A program made the translations under genes and the position numbers. A DNA stretch of 64,000 bases. It comes from an uncultured Sphingorhabdus sp. (GTDB taxonomy: Bacteria; Pseudomonadota; Alphaproteobacteria; Sphingomonadales; Sphingomonadaceae). The stretch covers positions 1,054,001-1,118,000 of the forward strand of contig CANMXN010000001.1 of assembly GCA_947501885.1 (NCBI GenBank). Reading direction: 5' to 3'. The notes beneath the pieces are model-generated. The model was given only the letters and a program-made list of their open reading frames with translations, did not search any database and was not told where the DNA came from. Of this stretch, positions 1-9,249 are shown piece by piece (within the stretch, counting starts at the first letter, position 1; each line of letters begins with the position of its first letter).

Positions 1-443
1 ATGAGCAGTTCAATATCCGCCAAAGGTTCAGCAGCACCAATAATTTCAGCATCGATTTGATGAAATTGCCGATAACGCCCTTTCTGCGGGCGTTCATAAC
101 GAAACAAAGGACCATGCGCCGATAATTTCATGGGCGCATATTGCTGCCATCCATTAGTCAGAAAAGCTCGCGAAATACCAGCGGTAAATTCTGGACGCAG
201 GGTAATACTATCTCCGCCTCGGTCTTCAAATGTGTACATTTCTTTTGAAACCACATCAGTGCTCTCACCCAATGAACGTGCAAATACAGATGTTTGTTCG
301 ATAATAGGCACTTGCACGGGAGCAAATCCATAAACTTTACTTACCCGCTCAAAAGTTTCTACCACGTGCGCAAAACTATTTTGTGCTTCATCAACAATAT
401 CTTGTGTGCCGCGAACAGCATGAGGGGTTTGAATCTTTGCCAT
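1..443 (-). CDS. hisS: Histidine--tRNA ligase, N-terminal part (runs off window)
   Basis: This is the amino-terminal ~147 residues of histidyl-tRNA synthetase, a class II aminoacyl-tRNA synthetase that charges tRNA-His in the cytoplasm. It is absent from the ORF track because its stop lies outside the window. Translating the minus strand from the ATG at 441-443 gives [16 protein letters not shown], followed by the class II motif 1 region and a motif 2 stretch reading [16 protein letters not shown], diagnostic of HisRS (RxRP.GRxREFxQ). The 5' end faces the M61 peptidase gene across a 165-bp divergent AT-rich spacer in which I see no clear promoter. Only the carboxy-terminal catalytic and anticodon-binding parts are missing, through window truncation. 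Confidence 0.95.
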   Translation of the reverse strand, partial: MAKIQTPHAVRGTQDIVDEAQNSFAHVVETFERVSKVYGFAPVQVPIIEQTSVFARSLGESTDVVSKEMYTFEDRGGDSITLRPEFTAGISRAFLTNGWQQYAPMKLSAHGPLFRYERPQKGRYRQFHQIDAEIIGAAEPLADIELL

Positions 444-608
444 ATACTTAGCGTCTAACAATATTTTACCACAAACAAAGCAATTTCTGAATTTTCTTCT
501 GACACAGAAATCATACTACCGCTTTCAAATGATACTATCACAACCGAAAAATATAGCTTTTTAAAAAATATAGTAGACCCAAATAAAAAAATAATTAATC
601 ATACTCTG

Positions 609-2540
609 ATGAAAAAAATATTGTCTATGCCCATTATACTTGCGATACCTCTATCGTTTAGTGTCCCTATCAATGCTCAAAATAGTGCACCACAACCAAC
701 GCCTATTGTTGACTCTATCCCAGCATCACAAGATCGCTCTCCCCCTGCCCCTATGACATTATTAGTCGATGCCACTGACATAAAAAGAGCAATTTATCGC
801 GTTAAACAAAATATTCCTATTGAAAAAGCAGGTATCAATTTTCTGCTTTATCCCAAATGGTTGCCCGGTAAGCACGCACCGCGCGGCGCTATTGATGCTC
901 TCTCTGGGTTAAAAATATTTGCCAATGGTAAACAAATATCATGGACTAGGGACCCTGTTGATGTGTTTGCATTCAAAGTAGATGTACCCGCTGGCGTGAA
1001 AAGTCTAGATGTAGAATTTCAGTTTCTAAGCCCAATCCAAAGCCGTGAAGGCCGTATTGTTATCACTCCTGAATTGATGAATGTGCAATGGGAGCAAGTG
1101 GCGCTATATCCTGCTGGATATTACACGCGCAACATCAGCATAAAGCCCTCCATCATTTTACCAAAAGGGTGGAGCGGTGTCGCAGCTCTTGATGGAGCAA
1201 AAAAAAATGGAAACCGCATTGATTATGGTCTCACCACATTCGAGACATTAATTGACAGCCCAATGTTTGCTGGCGCTCATTATAAGAAATGGGATTTGGG
1301 TAATAATGTAACGCTTAATGTTTTTGGCGATCAAGCAGCAGACCTTGCTGCTACACCAGAGCATATTGCAGCGCATAAAGCGCTCGTCGATGAGGCAGTT
1401 ATTTTATTCGACTCCAAACATTTTGATCGCTATGAATTTTTGCTAGCCCTGACCAACAAACTTGGCGGTATTGGGTTAGAACATCATCGTAGCAGCGAAA
1501 ATACACGCAGACGCGATTATTTCACAAATTACGATAAAAGCGCAACAAGCCGTGGACTATTACCGCACGAAATTATCCATAGTTGGAACGGCAAGTTTAG
1601 ACGTCCTGAGGGCTTGTGGACCCCCGATTATCGCACTCCTATGCAAGATAATCTGCTATGGTTATACGAGGGCCAAACCAGCTATTGGGATTTGGTGCTT
1701 GGCGCACGCTCTGGCTTACAAAGCAAAGATATAGTCCTTGGTGAATGGGCGCGTCATGCCGCTTATTATAGCAATCAGGCTGGCCGTTCATGGCGCAGCG
1801 TCGAAGATACAACGCATGATCCTATCACGGCTGCGCGCAAACCAAAACCATTCCCTAGTTGGCAACGCCGCGAAGATTATTATAGCGAGGGTTCTTTAAT
1901 ATGGATGGCCGTGGATATGACTATTCGCCAGCAAAGCGGTGGCAGCAAATCACTCGATGATTTTGCCCAAGCCTTCTTTGGAATAAATGATGGTGACTGG
2001 GGTACAGTTACTTATAATTTCGACACAATTGTCAATACATTAAACACTATTCAACCTTATGATTGGGCTAGCTTCTTGGACAAAAGATTGCGTCAACCTG
2101 GTCAAGCCGCGCCAATAGAGGGCATTGAAATGGCCGGTTATAAATTGGTCTGGAAAGATAAGCCAAGTAGCTATGAAAAAGAGGTGATGGCAAATCGAAA
2201 GGGGTTATCACTCGCCTATTCACTGGGTATTTCACTCAATAGTACAGGCCAAATTACTGATGTTTTATGGGATAGCATCGCCTTTGACAAAGGCATTGTT
2301 GGTGGTAGCGAAATAATAGCAGTTAATGGCAAAGCCTATAATCATGATAATATGCAATCGGCCATTTCAAAAGCGGCAACAGATAAAAAACCTTTCACCC
2401 TCTTGATCAAGCGTGGTGATAATTACACAAGCTATGACTTTAAATATTATAACGGGTTACGGTTTCCGCATTTAGAACCAAAAAGCGAAGGTGAACAACC
2501 ACTTGATAGGTTATTAAAACCACGCAGACAAAAATTATAA
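609..2540 (+). CDS. M61 family (glycyl aminopeptidase-type) metallopeptidase with PDZ domain
   Basis: An exported zinc peptidase of family M61. The first ~24 residues form a signal peptide ending near INAQ, so it probably acts in the periplasm. An N-terminal beta-rich domain is followed by the catalytic domain with HEIIHSWN (zinc ligands H320 and H324, catalytic E321) and the third ligand E354 in LYEGQTSYW. A carboxy-terminal PDZ-like domain (about residues 535-605) contains ITDVLWDSIAFDKGIVGG and EIIAVNGK, the usual M61-PDZ order. The 643-aa length fits the family. Substrate specificity cannot be read from sequence; members prefer N-terminal Gly/Ala. It stands alone, with a terminator-like hairpin downstream. 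Confidence 0.9.
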   Translation: MKKILSMPIILAIPLSFSVPINAQNSAPQPTPIVDSIPASQDRSPPAPMTLLVDATDIKRAIYRVKQNIPIEKAGINFLLYPKWLPGKHAPRGAIDALSGLKIFANGKQISWTRDPVDVFAFKVDVPAGVKSLDVEFQFLSPIQSREGRIVITPELMNVQWEQVALYPAGYYTRNISIKPSIILPKGWSGVAALDGAKKNGNRIDYGLTTFETLIDSPMFAGAHYKKWDLGNNVTLNVFGDQAADLAATPEHIAAHKALVDEAVILFDSKHFDRYEFLLALTNKLGGIGLEHHRSSENTRRRDYFTNYDKSATSRGLLPHEIIHSWNGKFRRPEGLWTPDYRTPMQDNLLWLYEGQTSYWDLVLGARSGLQSKDIVLGEWARHAAYYSNQAGRSWRSVEDTTHDPITAARKPKPFPSWQRREDYYSEGSLIWMAVDMTIRQQSGGSKSLDDFAQAFFGINDGDWGTVTYNFDTIVNTLNTIQPYDWASFLDKRLRQPGQAAPIEGIEMAGYKLVWKDKPSSYEKEVMANRKGLSLAYSLGISLNSTGQITDVLWDSIAFDKGIVGGSEIIAVNGKAYNHDNMQSAISKAATDKKPFTLLIKRGDNYTSYDFKYYNGLRFPHLEPKSEGEQPLDRLLKPRRQKL

Positions 2541-2582
2541 CGCTACAACACATCTAGTTTTAACGTAAAAATTGGTATAAAA

Positions 2583-2610
2583 TTAAAAGTCGTAATTTTG
2601 CGGCTTTTAA
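2583..2610 (+). terminator. Intrinsic terminator-like hairpin after M61 gene
   Basis: TTAAAAGTCG and CGGCTTTTAA pair over 10 bp (one G-U in RNA) around an 8-nt loop, followed by TTTGTTAT. It lies between the M61 gene and ppa, so it probably ends the M61 transcript. The stem is AT-rich and the U-tract short, hence moderate confidence. Confidence 0.5.
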
Positions 2611-2722
2611 TTTGTTATCATTTCTGCGTAAAAGGCCGCCATATCTTCTCGGTTTAGCCACTTCATAGCAATGCCGTTATAAGATTTTTGTAAGTCTCTC
2701 TCCCTTACTAAGGATTATAAAT

Positions 2723-3250
2723 ATGGATATTTCCAAAATACCAGTTGGTGTTAACCCGCCCAACAATGTCAATGTCATTATCGAAGTTCCTGTTGGCGGC
2801 GAACCTGTAAAATATGAATTTGATAAAGAATCTGGCGCATTATTCGTTGATCGTATCTTGCATACACCCATGCGTTATCCTGCCAATTATGGGTTTATTC
2901 CGCATACATTGTCACCCGATGGTGACCCTATAGACGCGCTCGTAGTAGCACGCTCACCTTTCATGCCAGGTTCAGTCGTACGCGCAAGACCTATCGCGGT
3001 GCTAAATCTAGAAGATGAACATGGCGGCGATGAAAAATTACTCTGCGTTCCCGTTGATGCAACATTTCCTTATTATCGCGAAATTGGTGAAGGCAATGAT
3101 CTTCCAAAGATCGTCATGCAACAGATTGAACATTTCTTCACTCACTATAAAGACCTTGAGCCCGAAAAATGGGTGCGCGTTGGCAAATGGGGTGGTGTAG
3201 ATGAAGCCAAAGCTATCTTATTAGAAGCTATGGATCGCTATAAAGGTTAA
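2723..3250 (+). CDS. ppa: Inorganic pyrophosphatase (family I, soluble)
   Basis: A cytoplasmic Mg-dependent family I pyrophosphatase that hydrolyses PPi to two phosphates and pulls biosynthetic reactions forward. The 175-aa length is normal for bacterial PPases. The substrate and metal site is recognisable: ESGALFVDRIL, RYPANYGFIPHT, the signature DGDPIDALV with its three aspartates, and the carboxy-terminal HYKDLEPEKWV. The start has an AAGGAT ribosome-binding sequence about 6-8 nt upstream. It appears to be a single-gene unit followed by a small lipoprotein gene. Confidence 0.97.
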   Translation: MDISKIPVGVNPPNNVNVIIEVPVGGEPVKYEFDKESGALFVDRILHTPMRYPANYGFIPHTLSPDGDPIDALVVARSPFMPGSVVRARPIAVLNLEDEHGGDEKLLCVPVDATFPYYREIGEGNDLPKIVMQQIEHFFTHYKDLEPEKWVRVGKWGGVDEAKAILLEAMDRYKG

Positions 3251-3302
3251 TACAGCATAAATTCATCTTGTTCCGTTTAAGCAAGGTGCAAAGGGATATA
3301 AT

Positions 3303-3611
3303 ATGCGCAAAATATTTGTAATTACCATCTTGGCATCCGCTTTGTTGAGCGGCTGTGCAACACCAGAAACACGTATTAAAAATGCTTTGGTTGATAAAGG
3401 TTTATCCGAACCATTAGCTTCTTGTATGGCAGATCGTATGGTAGATAAATTATCGACAGGTCAATTGCTCAAAATTCGCAAATTAAAGAAGTTTGAGAAA
3501 AAAGATGCTGGCGATATTAGTGCAAATGAATTCGTTAAATATACCCGTGCTCTGCAAGACCCAGAAATAGTAAGCGTTACAGCATCATCTGCTGTTATCT
3601 GTTCCTTTTAA
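3303..3611 (+). CDS. Small conserved lipoprotein
   Basis: A 102-aa protein with a clean lipoprotein signal peptide: MRKIF, a hydrophobic core, then the lipobox LLSGC, predicting lipidation at Cys18 after cleavage by signal peptidase II. The mature part is mostly helical and basic (KIRKLKKFEKK), with a cysteine near the middle (LASCMADRM) and one near the end (VICSF) that could form a disulfide. I recognise this as a conserved-hypothetical type in sphingomonads but know no function. The AAAGGG ribosome-binding sequence sits about 8 nt upstream. A hairpin between it and the convergent sppA gene probably terminates both. Confidence 0.8.
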   Translation: MRKIFVITILASALLSGCATPETRIKNALVDKGLSEPLASCMADRMVDKLSTGQLLKIRKLKKFEKKDAGDISANEFVKYTRALQDPEIVSVTASSAVICSF

Positions 3612-3624
3612 TATAAATCTGCAT

Positions 3625-3655
3625 AGGCCTATCAGTCATATAGAGTGATAGGCCT
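3625..3655. terminator. Bidirectional terminator-like hairpin between lipoprotein gene and sppA
   Basis: AGGCCTATCA is followed 11 nt later by its exact reverse complement TGATAGGCCT, a perfect 10-bp stem. It lies between two convergent genes and could serve both, though neither side carries a long U-tract. Confidence 0.55.
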
Positions 3656-3663
3656 TATAGCTT

Positions 3664-5550
3664 CTAGCGCGATAGAACCGTTTGCCACAATGCGGCGGCG
3701 GACTCATTCATATTAACATCTCGGCTAGCAGGCGCACCCGATAACGCAGCACATTCCATACATTGCACTTGAGCACCTTGTACTTTTGTAAGTCCTATTA
3801 CATCACCCCAGAGCCTATTAATGGCCATATTTTGCTCTATAGAAATACGGGCAAACATATCAAGTGAGCCATATTCTTTTGCAGAGGCCACTCCCAGTCC
3901 TTGGAGAAAAGCAGTAAACTCGTCAGGCTGGTTTTCGATATATTTAGCGTGCCAATCACCTTCCTCGAGTTTGGCCAATTTTGCTGCTTCTGCAATTGCA
4001 TCATCCAAACCACCCAATTGATCAACTAGACCCAATTGACGAGCAGTACCGCCAGCCCAAATGCGTCCCTGACCAATAGCATCAATCTGCTCAACCGTTT
4101 TGCCGCGTGCCTTTGCTACACGCTCTAAGAAACGCTGGTACCCTTGCTCAATTGTAGATTGAGCAACACGATCAAACTCAGGATCAAAACCACCAATTGG
4201 ATTAGGCTCTGCCGCTAAGGGTGATAATTTTACACCATCAGAATAAACGCCATATTTGGCCAAGGCTTTTTCAAAACTTGGTATAACACCAAAAATACCA
4301 ATAGACCCCGTGATTGTAGAGGTATCAGAGAAAATCTTATCAGCCGGCGTCGCTATCCAATAACCACCGCTGGCAGCCAAGTTCCCCATAGAAACCACAA
4401 CGGGTAATCCGCGATCTTTGGCTTCTTTCACAGCCAAACGAATTTGCTCAGACGCCAAAACACTTCCGCCGGGCGAATCTACTCGCACAACCAACGCTTT
4501 CAAATCGTCATTCTCAAGAGCATTATAAATTAATTTGCTAACCGTATTACCTGCTGCACTTCCTGCACCAGCATCACCATCAATAATGGTTCCAGCTACT
4601 GTTACCACTCCAATAGCATCACCAGATGTATCAGCACCAACATCGGCTAATAGCTGGGCAGGCGTTGTGGAAGCATAGCCACCAATATTTTCATCTTTAT
4701 CAGCACCATGTTTTTCAGCAATATATTTACCAAAACTGATACGGTCACCAAGCTTATCAACCAATCCATTATCCAAAGATAATTTTGCCATATCGCCTTT
4801 TACAGACTCTATCGCTTCACCTGGGGTTTTAAAAATTGGATCAATATTAGCCTTGGGCCTTGCTTTCAAAACTTCAGTACGCCAATTGCCCCACATTTCT
4901 TCGAATACTGCGGTTAAAGCCTCTTTGGCTTCCGGTGATTGATCATTGCGAATAATCGGTTCAATCGCACTTTTATAGGTACCAACACGATATATATGCG
5001 GTGTAACGCCCAGATTATCCAAAAGTTCTGAAAAATAAGGTTGTAAACTCCCAGGCCCTGTGATCATCACACCGCCAAGAGGGTCACTCCAAATCTCCGT
5101 TGCATGAGCTGCTAGTTGGTAGCTGTCATCAGTGTAGCTAGTGGCAAAAGCATAAATAGGTTTGCCCGCTTTTTTAACAGCAGCTAATTTTCCACCAATA
5201 GCAGTTAGACTAGCCTGACCACCGCCTAAAAAACCATCAAGATCAAGTACGACTGCTTTGATACGGTCATCACTTATGGCAATGTCTAATGATCGTGATA
5301 AGTCGCGCTGACGATATTCACGAATAGGCGCAGCGCCACTGGTTAATATAGCGAGAGGGTCTGCTTCCGAAGGTTGTTCTGAAACAAAGCCATTTAAATC
5401 CAATAATAATGTTCCATCACGCACATTGGCGGGATTAGGGCTGCTACTTAAAGCTGCAAAGATAAGTGAGAAAAACAGCAAGAGGAATAATAATGCTAAA
5501 CCATCTTTAACTGCGACTAATATGCGCCAAGCGCCCTTCATAAACTGCAT
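3664..5550 (-). CDS. sppA: Signal peptide peptidase SppA, 67K type
   Basis: A membrane-bound serine/lysine peptidase that degrades signal peptides left after protein export. The N-terminus has one transmembrane anchor (roughly residues 15-35, GLALLFLLLFFSLIFAAL), and the rest is two tandem S49 domains, as expected for the long 67K form (628 aa; E. coli is 618). The catalytic dyad is visible: Lys193 in RVGTYKSAIEP from the first domain and Ser394 in NLAASGGYWIA from the second. The motif RVDSPGGSVLASE precedes the nucleophile in the normal way. A short cysteine-containing tail (VQCMECAALSG) is unusual but probably peripheral. Confidence 0.95.
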   Translation of the reverse strand: MQFMKGAWRILVAVKDGLALLFLLLFFSLIFAALSSSPNPANVRDGTLLLDLNGFVSEQPSEADPLAILTSGAAPIREYRQRDLSRSLDIAISDDRIKAVVLDLDGFLGGGQASLTAIGGKLAAVKKAGKPIYAFATSYTDDSYQLAAHATEIWSDPLGGVMITGPGSLQPYFSELLDNLGVTPHIYRVGTYKSAIEPIIRNDQSPEAKEALTAVFEEMWGNWRTEVLKARPKANIDPIFKTPGEAIESVKGDMAKLSLDNGLVDKLGDRISFGKYIAEKHGADKDENIGGYASTTPAQLLADVGADTSGDAIGVVTVAGTIIDGDAGAGSAAGNTVSKLIYNALENDDLKALVVRVDSPGGSVLASEQIRLAVKEAKDRGLPVVVSMGNLAASGGYWIATPADKIFSDTSTITGSIGIFGVIPSFEKALAKYGVYSDGVKLSPLAAEPNPIGGFDPEFDRVAQSTIEQGYQRFLERVAKARGKTVEQIDAIGQGRIWAGGTARQLGLVDQLGGLDDAIAEAAKLAKLEEGDWHAKYIENQPDEFTAFLQGLGVASAKEYGSLDMFARISIEQNMAINRLWGDVIGLTKVQGAQVQCMECAALSGAPASRDVNMNESAAALWQTVLSR

Positions 5551-5675
5551 TACATGACCCCGAATATTATTCTTATATAATTATCCTCAATCATGGGATC
5601 ATGTTAAATTCAACTATACCGCCATGAACGAACGACTTTATTCTACAAACATAGTGAAATATTTTATCTATATCA

Positions 5676-5707
5676 TAAAAAAGGAGGCTGCGAATTAGCA
5701 ACCTCCT
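5676..5707 (-). terminator. Rho-independent terminator on the minus strand
   Basis: Read leftward, AGGAGGTTGC pairs with GCAGCCTCCT over 10 bp (one G-U) around a 6-nt loop and is followed by TTTTTTATG, a good U-tract. It lies 50 bp past the stop of the 18-codon ORF, so it ends a short leftward transcript rather than sppA, which starts farther left. Confidence 0.75.
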
Positions 5708-5757
5708 CTATGGATCAGCGATTGAAATACCGCTGCCGGAAAATTATTGATGATAAA

Positions 5758-5814
5758 TTATATCATCATTCCCCGAACGGAAAAATCCAACCCCTTAACT
5801 GAACCATTAGACAT
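5758..5814 (-). CDS. Possible 18-aa micro-ORF with an extended Shine-Dalgarno sequence
   Basis: The ORF track shows a 71-aa frame here, but the only strong translation signal is internal: AGGAGGTGATC, two bases before an ATG, opens MSNGSVKGLDFSVRGMMI and a stop. That 11-nt block is the exact complement of the conserved 16S rRNA 3' end (GATCACCTCCT), far longer than an ordinary ribosome-binding site. A good rho-independent terminator follows within about 50 bp, so the unit is a short transcript. I do not recognise the peptide. It may be a leader peptide, a genuine small protein, or an sRNA whose anti-SD match matters more than the peptide. Confidence 0.45.
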   Translation of the reverse strand: MSNGSVKGLDFSVRGMMI

Positions 5815-5963
5815 CAGATCACCTCCTCTCGATTGTTGATAAAAATTATGCAACGCTATTCTCCTTTGCAAATTCATTTTGTGCGAGAAATGGTTATAAA
5901 ACAAGACCCATATTATTTTAATTAGAGCTTCATATTTTGGTCTAACACAAATGATAGAGCTAT

Positions 5964-6530
5964 CTAGCGGCAATCTTCTATGACGCGAGCAATTTCAGAC
6001 CATGCTGGTACTGCAATAGATAAAGTCCCTTCAAGCTCAACCGCGAAACGCCCGCGCGTATAGGTCAACGCATCCAACACATCATCACTAGGGTCAATTG
6101 CAATGGCAGCAAATGAGGGGGTTCCTCCCGTTGGTTGAGCATTATAACGTTTTAATATATGGCTTGTTCTAATAGACATCTGCGCATTCGCCTCAGAATT
6201 ACCAGCACGCGACAAAAATAATGTCTTATCATTTATCGCACAGCGTAATGTTAGCATCGCATCTTCACCAGCTTCACCAAATAATGCAATCGAGCCTCGC
6301 TGATCACGCCTATAAGCCCAGTTCCCCGCTGTTATAGGCCAATCTATCCAATCACCTGTTGGTTGTACAATTACGGGCTTAGCTGGTCTCTGCTGAGCCG
6401 TTACTGGTTGAGTTACTGATTCAGGAACATCCTGCACCGTTGTGGGCGCTTGCGATGTTGTGTTTTTTGTTTCTGGCACACTGCAAGAAGATAGAGTCAT
6501 GATGATAATAGTTGCTATAATTTTTTTCAT
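5964..6530 (-). CDS. Putative lipoprotein of unknown function
   Basis: A 188-aa exported protein. The N-terminus has a lysine-rich start and a hydrophobic core ending in the lipobox LSSC (Cys16), so it should be lipid-anchored. Residues 18-55 are a Thr/Pro/Gln-rich linker, followed by a compact domain opening DWIDWPITAGNWAYRRD and ending with two cysteines (TLRCAIND and VIEDCR) that could pair. The layout resembles sphingomonad lipoproteins with a small beta-domain, but I cannot name the family. It is divergent from tlyA with only 48 bp between starts, so the two promoters must overlap. Confidence 0.75.
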   Translation of the reverse strand: MKKIIATIIIMTLSSCSVPETKNTTSQAPTTVQDVPESVTQPVTAQQRPAKPVIVQPTGDWIDWPITAGNWAYRRDQRGSIALFGEAGEDAMLTLRCAINDKTLFLSRAGNSEANAQMSIRTSHILKRYNAQPTGGTPSFAAIAIDPSDDVLDALTYTRGRFAVELEGTLSIAVPAWSEIARVIEDCR

Positions 6531-6578
6531 ACTTCTTCATGGCCAAATAAGATCAGATTCGCTAGTCCATAAATTATC

Positions 6579-7331
6579 ATGTCCCAGAAGAAGATTAGAA
6601 TTGACCAAGCTCTGCATGAGCGCGGCATGGCCGAAAGCCGCAGTAAAGCACAAGCTTTCATCATGGCAGGGCTGGTATTTTTGGATGATGTAAAAATTAC
6701 CAAAGCGGGACAACTCATACCTCACGAAGCCAAAATAACACTTAAAGGCAAAGATCATCCATGGGCTTCACGCGGCGGTATTAAGCTAGACCATGCGCTA
6801 CACGAATTTGCTATCAATGTTGCAGGAATCACAGCCATTGATGTGGGTTCATCAACTGGTGGTTTTACTGATGTTTTATTACAATCGGGCGTAGCAGAAG
6901 TCTTTGCAGTAGATAGTGGCACCAACCAATTGGCTTGGAAACTGCGTCAAGATAAGCGTGTGGTTGTTCATGAAAAAACAAGCGCCCGCATTTTGACCGA
7001 TAAACATATTAATAAGTTGGTTGATTTAATTGTGTGCGACGCAAGCTTCATAGGCCTTGCAAAAGTGTTAGAACGGCCGCTTCAATTCGCCAAAGACAAT
7101 GCACAGCTTATTGCCCTTATTAAACCGCAATTTGAAGCAGGCAAACATGAAGTTGGTAAAGGCGGCGTAGTACGAGATCAAAGCGTGCATAAACGTGTTT
7201 GTGATAATGTTTGTTCATGGTTAGAAGAACAAAATTGGAAGGTGCAAGGCCTAACTCAAAGCCCTATTACCGGTCCTCAGGGTAATGTCGAATTTTTGGT
7301 ATGGGCGCAAAATATGACGCATGATATTTAA
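6579..7331 (+). CDS. tlyA: TlyA family rRNA (cytidine-2'-O)-methyltransferase / haemolysin-like
   Basis: A 250-aa RNA methyltransferase of the TlyA family, whose members 2'-O-methylate cytidines in 16S and/or 23S rRNA using S-adenosylmethionine. Residues 1-60 form an S4 RNA-binding domain (RIDQALHERGMAESRSKAQ), followed by an FtsJ-like Rossmann domain with the SAM motif AIDVGSSTGGFTDVLLQSG. IALIKPQFEAGK with GKGGVVRD is the typical TlyA carboxy-terminal signature. The stop lies 3 nt from the convergent acyl-CoA ligase gene. Whether it methylates one or both subunits cannot be read from sequence. Confidence 0.92.
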   Translation: MSQKKIRIDQALHERGMAESRSKAQAFIMAGLVFLDDVKITKAGQLIPHEAKITLKGKDHPWASRGGIKLDHALHEFAINVAGITAIDVGSSTGGFTDVLLQSGVAEVFAVDSGTNQLAWKLRQDKRVVVHEKTSARILTDKHINKLVDLIVCDASFIGLAKVLERPLQFAKDNAQLIALIKPQFEAGKHEVGKGGVVRDQSVHKRVCDNVCSWLEEQNWKVQGLTQSPITGPQGNVEFLVWAQNMTHDI

Positions 7332-7334
7332 ATA

Positions 7335-9146
7335 TTATGATTTATACATGCCATTGAGCAGAGCCTCATAACGGTCTCTAATCATATGCCGTCTGATCTT
7401 CATCGAAGGCGTCATCTCTTCATTTTCAATCGAGAAAGGTTCCTCCGCAAATTCAAAACGTCTGATTTTCTCCGTAACGGTAAGGTTCTTATTCACCCGA
7501 TCCACCGCTTCACCGATCTTGGTTTTATAAGCTGGGCAAATTTGCAATTCTTCAAAGCAAAACTTCTTACCTTCATTATTGGCCCATTCCAAAGACCAAT
7601 CGGGATCAGGCACGATTAATGCTGTCATATAAGGACGTTTATCACCATAAACCATAGCTTGAATAATCTCTGGTTGTAGCGTTAGCATGCCTTCTAACTT
7701 TTGCGGCGCAACATTATCACCCTTGTCATTAACAATCAGATCTTTTTTACGATCCGTAATTGCAATGCGGCCAGCTTCATCGATATAGCCAATATCGCCC
7801 GTATGCAGCCAGCCATCTTGTATTGCACGGTCGGTTTCTTTTTTATTGCGCCAATAGCCCTTCATCACCAAATCACCGCGCACCAATATTTCACCATCTT
7901 CGGCAATGCGCACTTCTGTATTGGCAAGCGGTGGGCCAACTGTATCCATTTTCAATCCTGTTGCAGGGCGGTTACAGCTGATGATAGGGCCAGATTCGGT
8001 TTGGCCATAGCCTTGTAACACGGTAACGCCAAGTGATTGAAAGAAAATGCCAATATCGGGGTTAAGCGGAGCACCGCCCGATACCATAGCTTTCAATCTA
8101 CCGCCAAATCGCTGACTAATTTTTGGCTTTAATGTTTTAGATAATATCGCCTTCATCGGTAAATCACGCTTGCGTTTTTTACCACCATATTCGCGTGCAC
8201 CGATTTCTAATGCTTTACCCATCAAATAGACAGGTGCACCGCCCTGTTTTTCAATCGCCTTAATGATACGCTGGCGTAATACTTCGAACAATCGGGGTAC
8301 AACTACCATGATTGTTGGACGGACTTCTTCAATATTGGATGCCAATTTTTCTAAACCTTCGGCATAATAAATCTGCCCGCCAAGGCCAATCGGCAAAAAT
8401 TGTCCGCCGCTATGTTCATAGGCATGCGATAAGGGTAAAAAGGACAAAAACACCTCTTCACTCACTGTAAAATCTTCAACCACAATAGTGCCTGCCCCAT
8501 GGGCATTATGCAGCAACGCTTTATGCTGTTGCATAACACCGCGCGGTGCACCACCAGTTCCGCTCGTATAGATTATGCAGGCAACATCTTCACGTGTAAT
8601 ATCTCTGCTCAAAGCATCTAATTCTTCGAGCGGATCAATATTACCGCTATCAACTAGGTCCGCCCAATCATGGAACGCTATTTGGTTTTTCTGTGATACT
8701 GTTATCGGTTCCATACCAATTAATATCTCTGCATGAGCAGAACGCATAAGAGCTGGTAATAAAGTTTCTGATAATTTTTTTGTTGAGACAATTATTGCAC
8801 GAGCGCCGCTATCATCAAGAATATGTTGATGGTCTCGTTCGGTGTTCGTAATATAGGTCGGTACGGTAATCATTCCCGCCGCCATAATAGCCATATCTGC
8901 AATACACCATTCAGGCCTATTTTCAGACACAAGCATCACCCTATCGCCTTTTTCTAAGCCTAAATCCCTTAGTGACTTGGCAAAGGCAGCAACTTGACGC
9001 GCGGTCTCAATCCAGCTTATTGATTTCCATTGCCCGTCTGCCTTACACGATAAAAAAGGAGCATCATTACGCTGCCTTACGCGCTGAGCGAATAATGCGA
9101 CTATATTCTGAAACTCTCCAAAATTACTAAGGTCAATTTGGCTCAA
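7335..9146 (-). CDS. Long-chain acyl-CoA synthetase (AMP-forming)
   Basis: A 603-aa adenylate-forming enzyme that activates long-chain fatty acids to acyl-CoA at the cost of ATP. The ANL-superfamily motifs appear in order: the P-loop IIYTSGTGGAPRGVMQQH, the A4/A5 region GYGQTESGPIISCN, the A7 motif WLHTGDIGYIDEAG and the A8 hinge DRKKDLIVNDKGDNVAP. The overall arrangement (FLPLSHAYEHSGG, KAMVSGGAPL) matches the FadD15/eukaryotic-like long-chain class rather than E. coli FadD. It is monocistronic, convergent with tlyA and followed upstream by ggt in the same direction after about 100 bp. Confidence 0.92.
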   Translation of the reverse strand: MSQIDLSNFGEFQNIVALFAQRVRQRNDAPFLSCKADGQWKSISWIETARQVAAFAKSLRDLGLEKGDRVMLVSENRPEWCIADMAIMAAGMITVPTYITNTERDHQHILDDSGARAIIVSTKKLSETLLPALMRSAHAEILIGMEPITVSQKNQIAFHDWADLVDSGNIDPLEELDALSRDITREDVACIIYTSGTGGAPRGVMQQHKALLHNAHGAGTIVVEDFTVSEEVFLSFLPLSHAYEHSGGQFLPIGLGGQIYYAEGLEKLASNIEEVRPTIMVVVPRLFEVLRQRIIKAIEKQGGAPVYLMGKALEIGAREYGGKKRKRDLPMKAILSKTLKPKISQRFGGRLKAMVSGGAPLNPDIGIFFQSLGVTVLQGYGQTESGPIISCNRPATGLKMDTVGPPLANTEVRIAEDGEILVRGDLVMKGYWRNKKETDRAIQDGWLHTGDIGYIDEAGRIAITDRKKDLIVNDKGDNVAPQKLEGMLTLQPEIIQAMVYGDKRPYMTALIVPDPDWSLEWANNEGKKFCFEELQICPAYKTKIGEAVDRVNKNLTVTEKIRRFEFAEEPFSIENEEMTPSMKIRRHMIRDRYEALLNGMYKS

Positions 9147-9249
9147 ACATCCACTCCCTATGCTAACAATTCAGTATAAGTATGAATAGCAACATTTCGC
9201 AAGTGATTAAAACCAAAAAGCGAGTAGAATTAACAATAATATATTGTAT

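Noticed and set aside
5815-5973. N-terminal part of the 71-aa track ORF
   Set aside because: The long form has no ribosome-binding sequence and spans the strong internal one; the short internal start is preferred.
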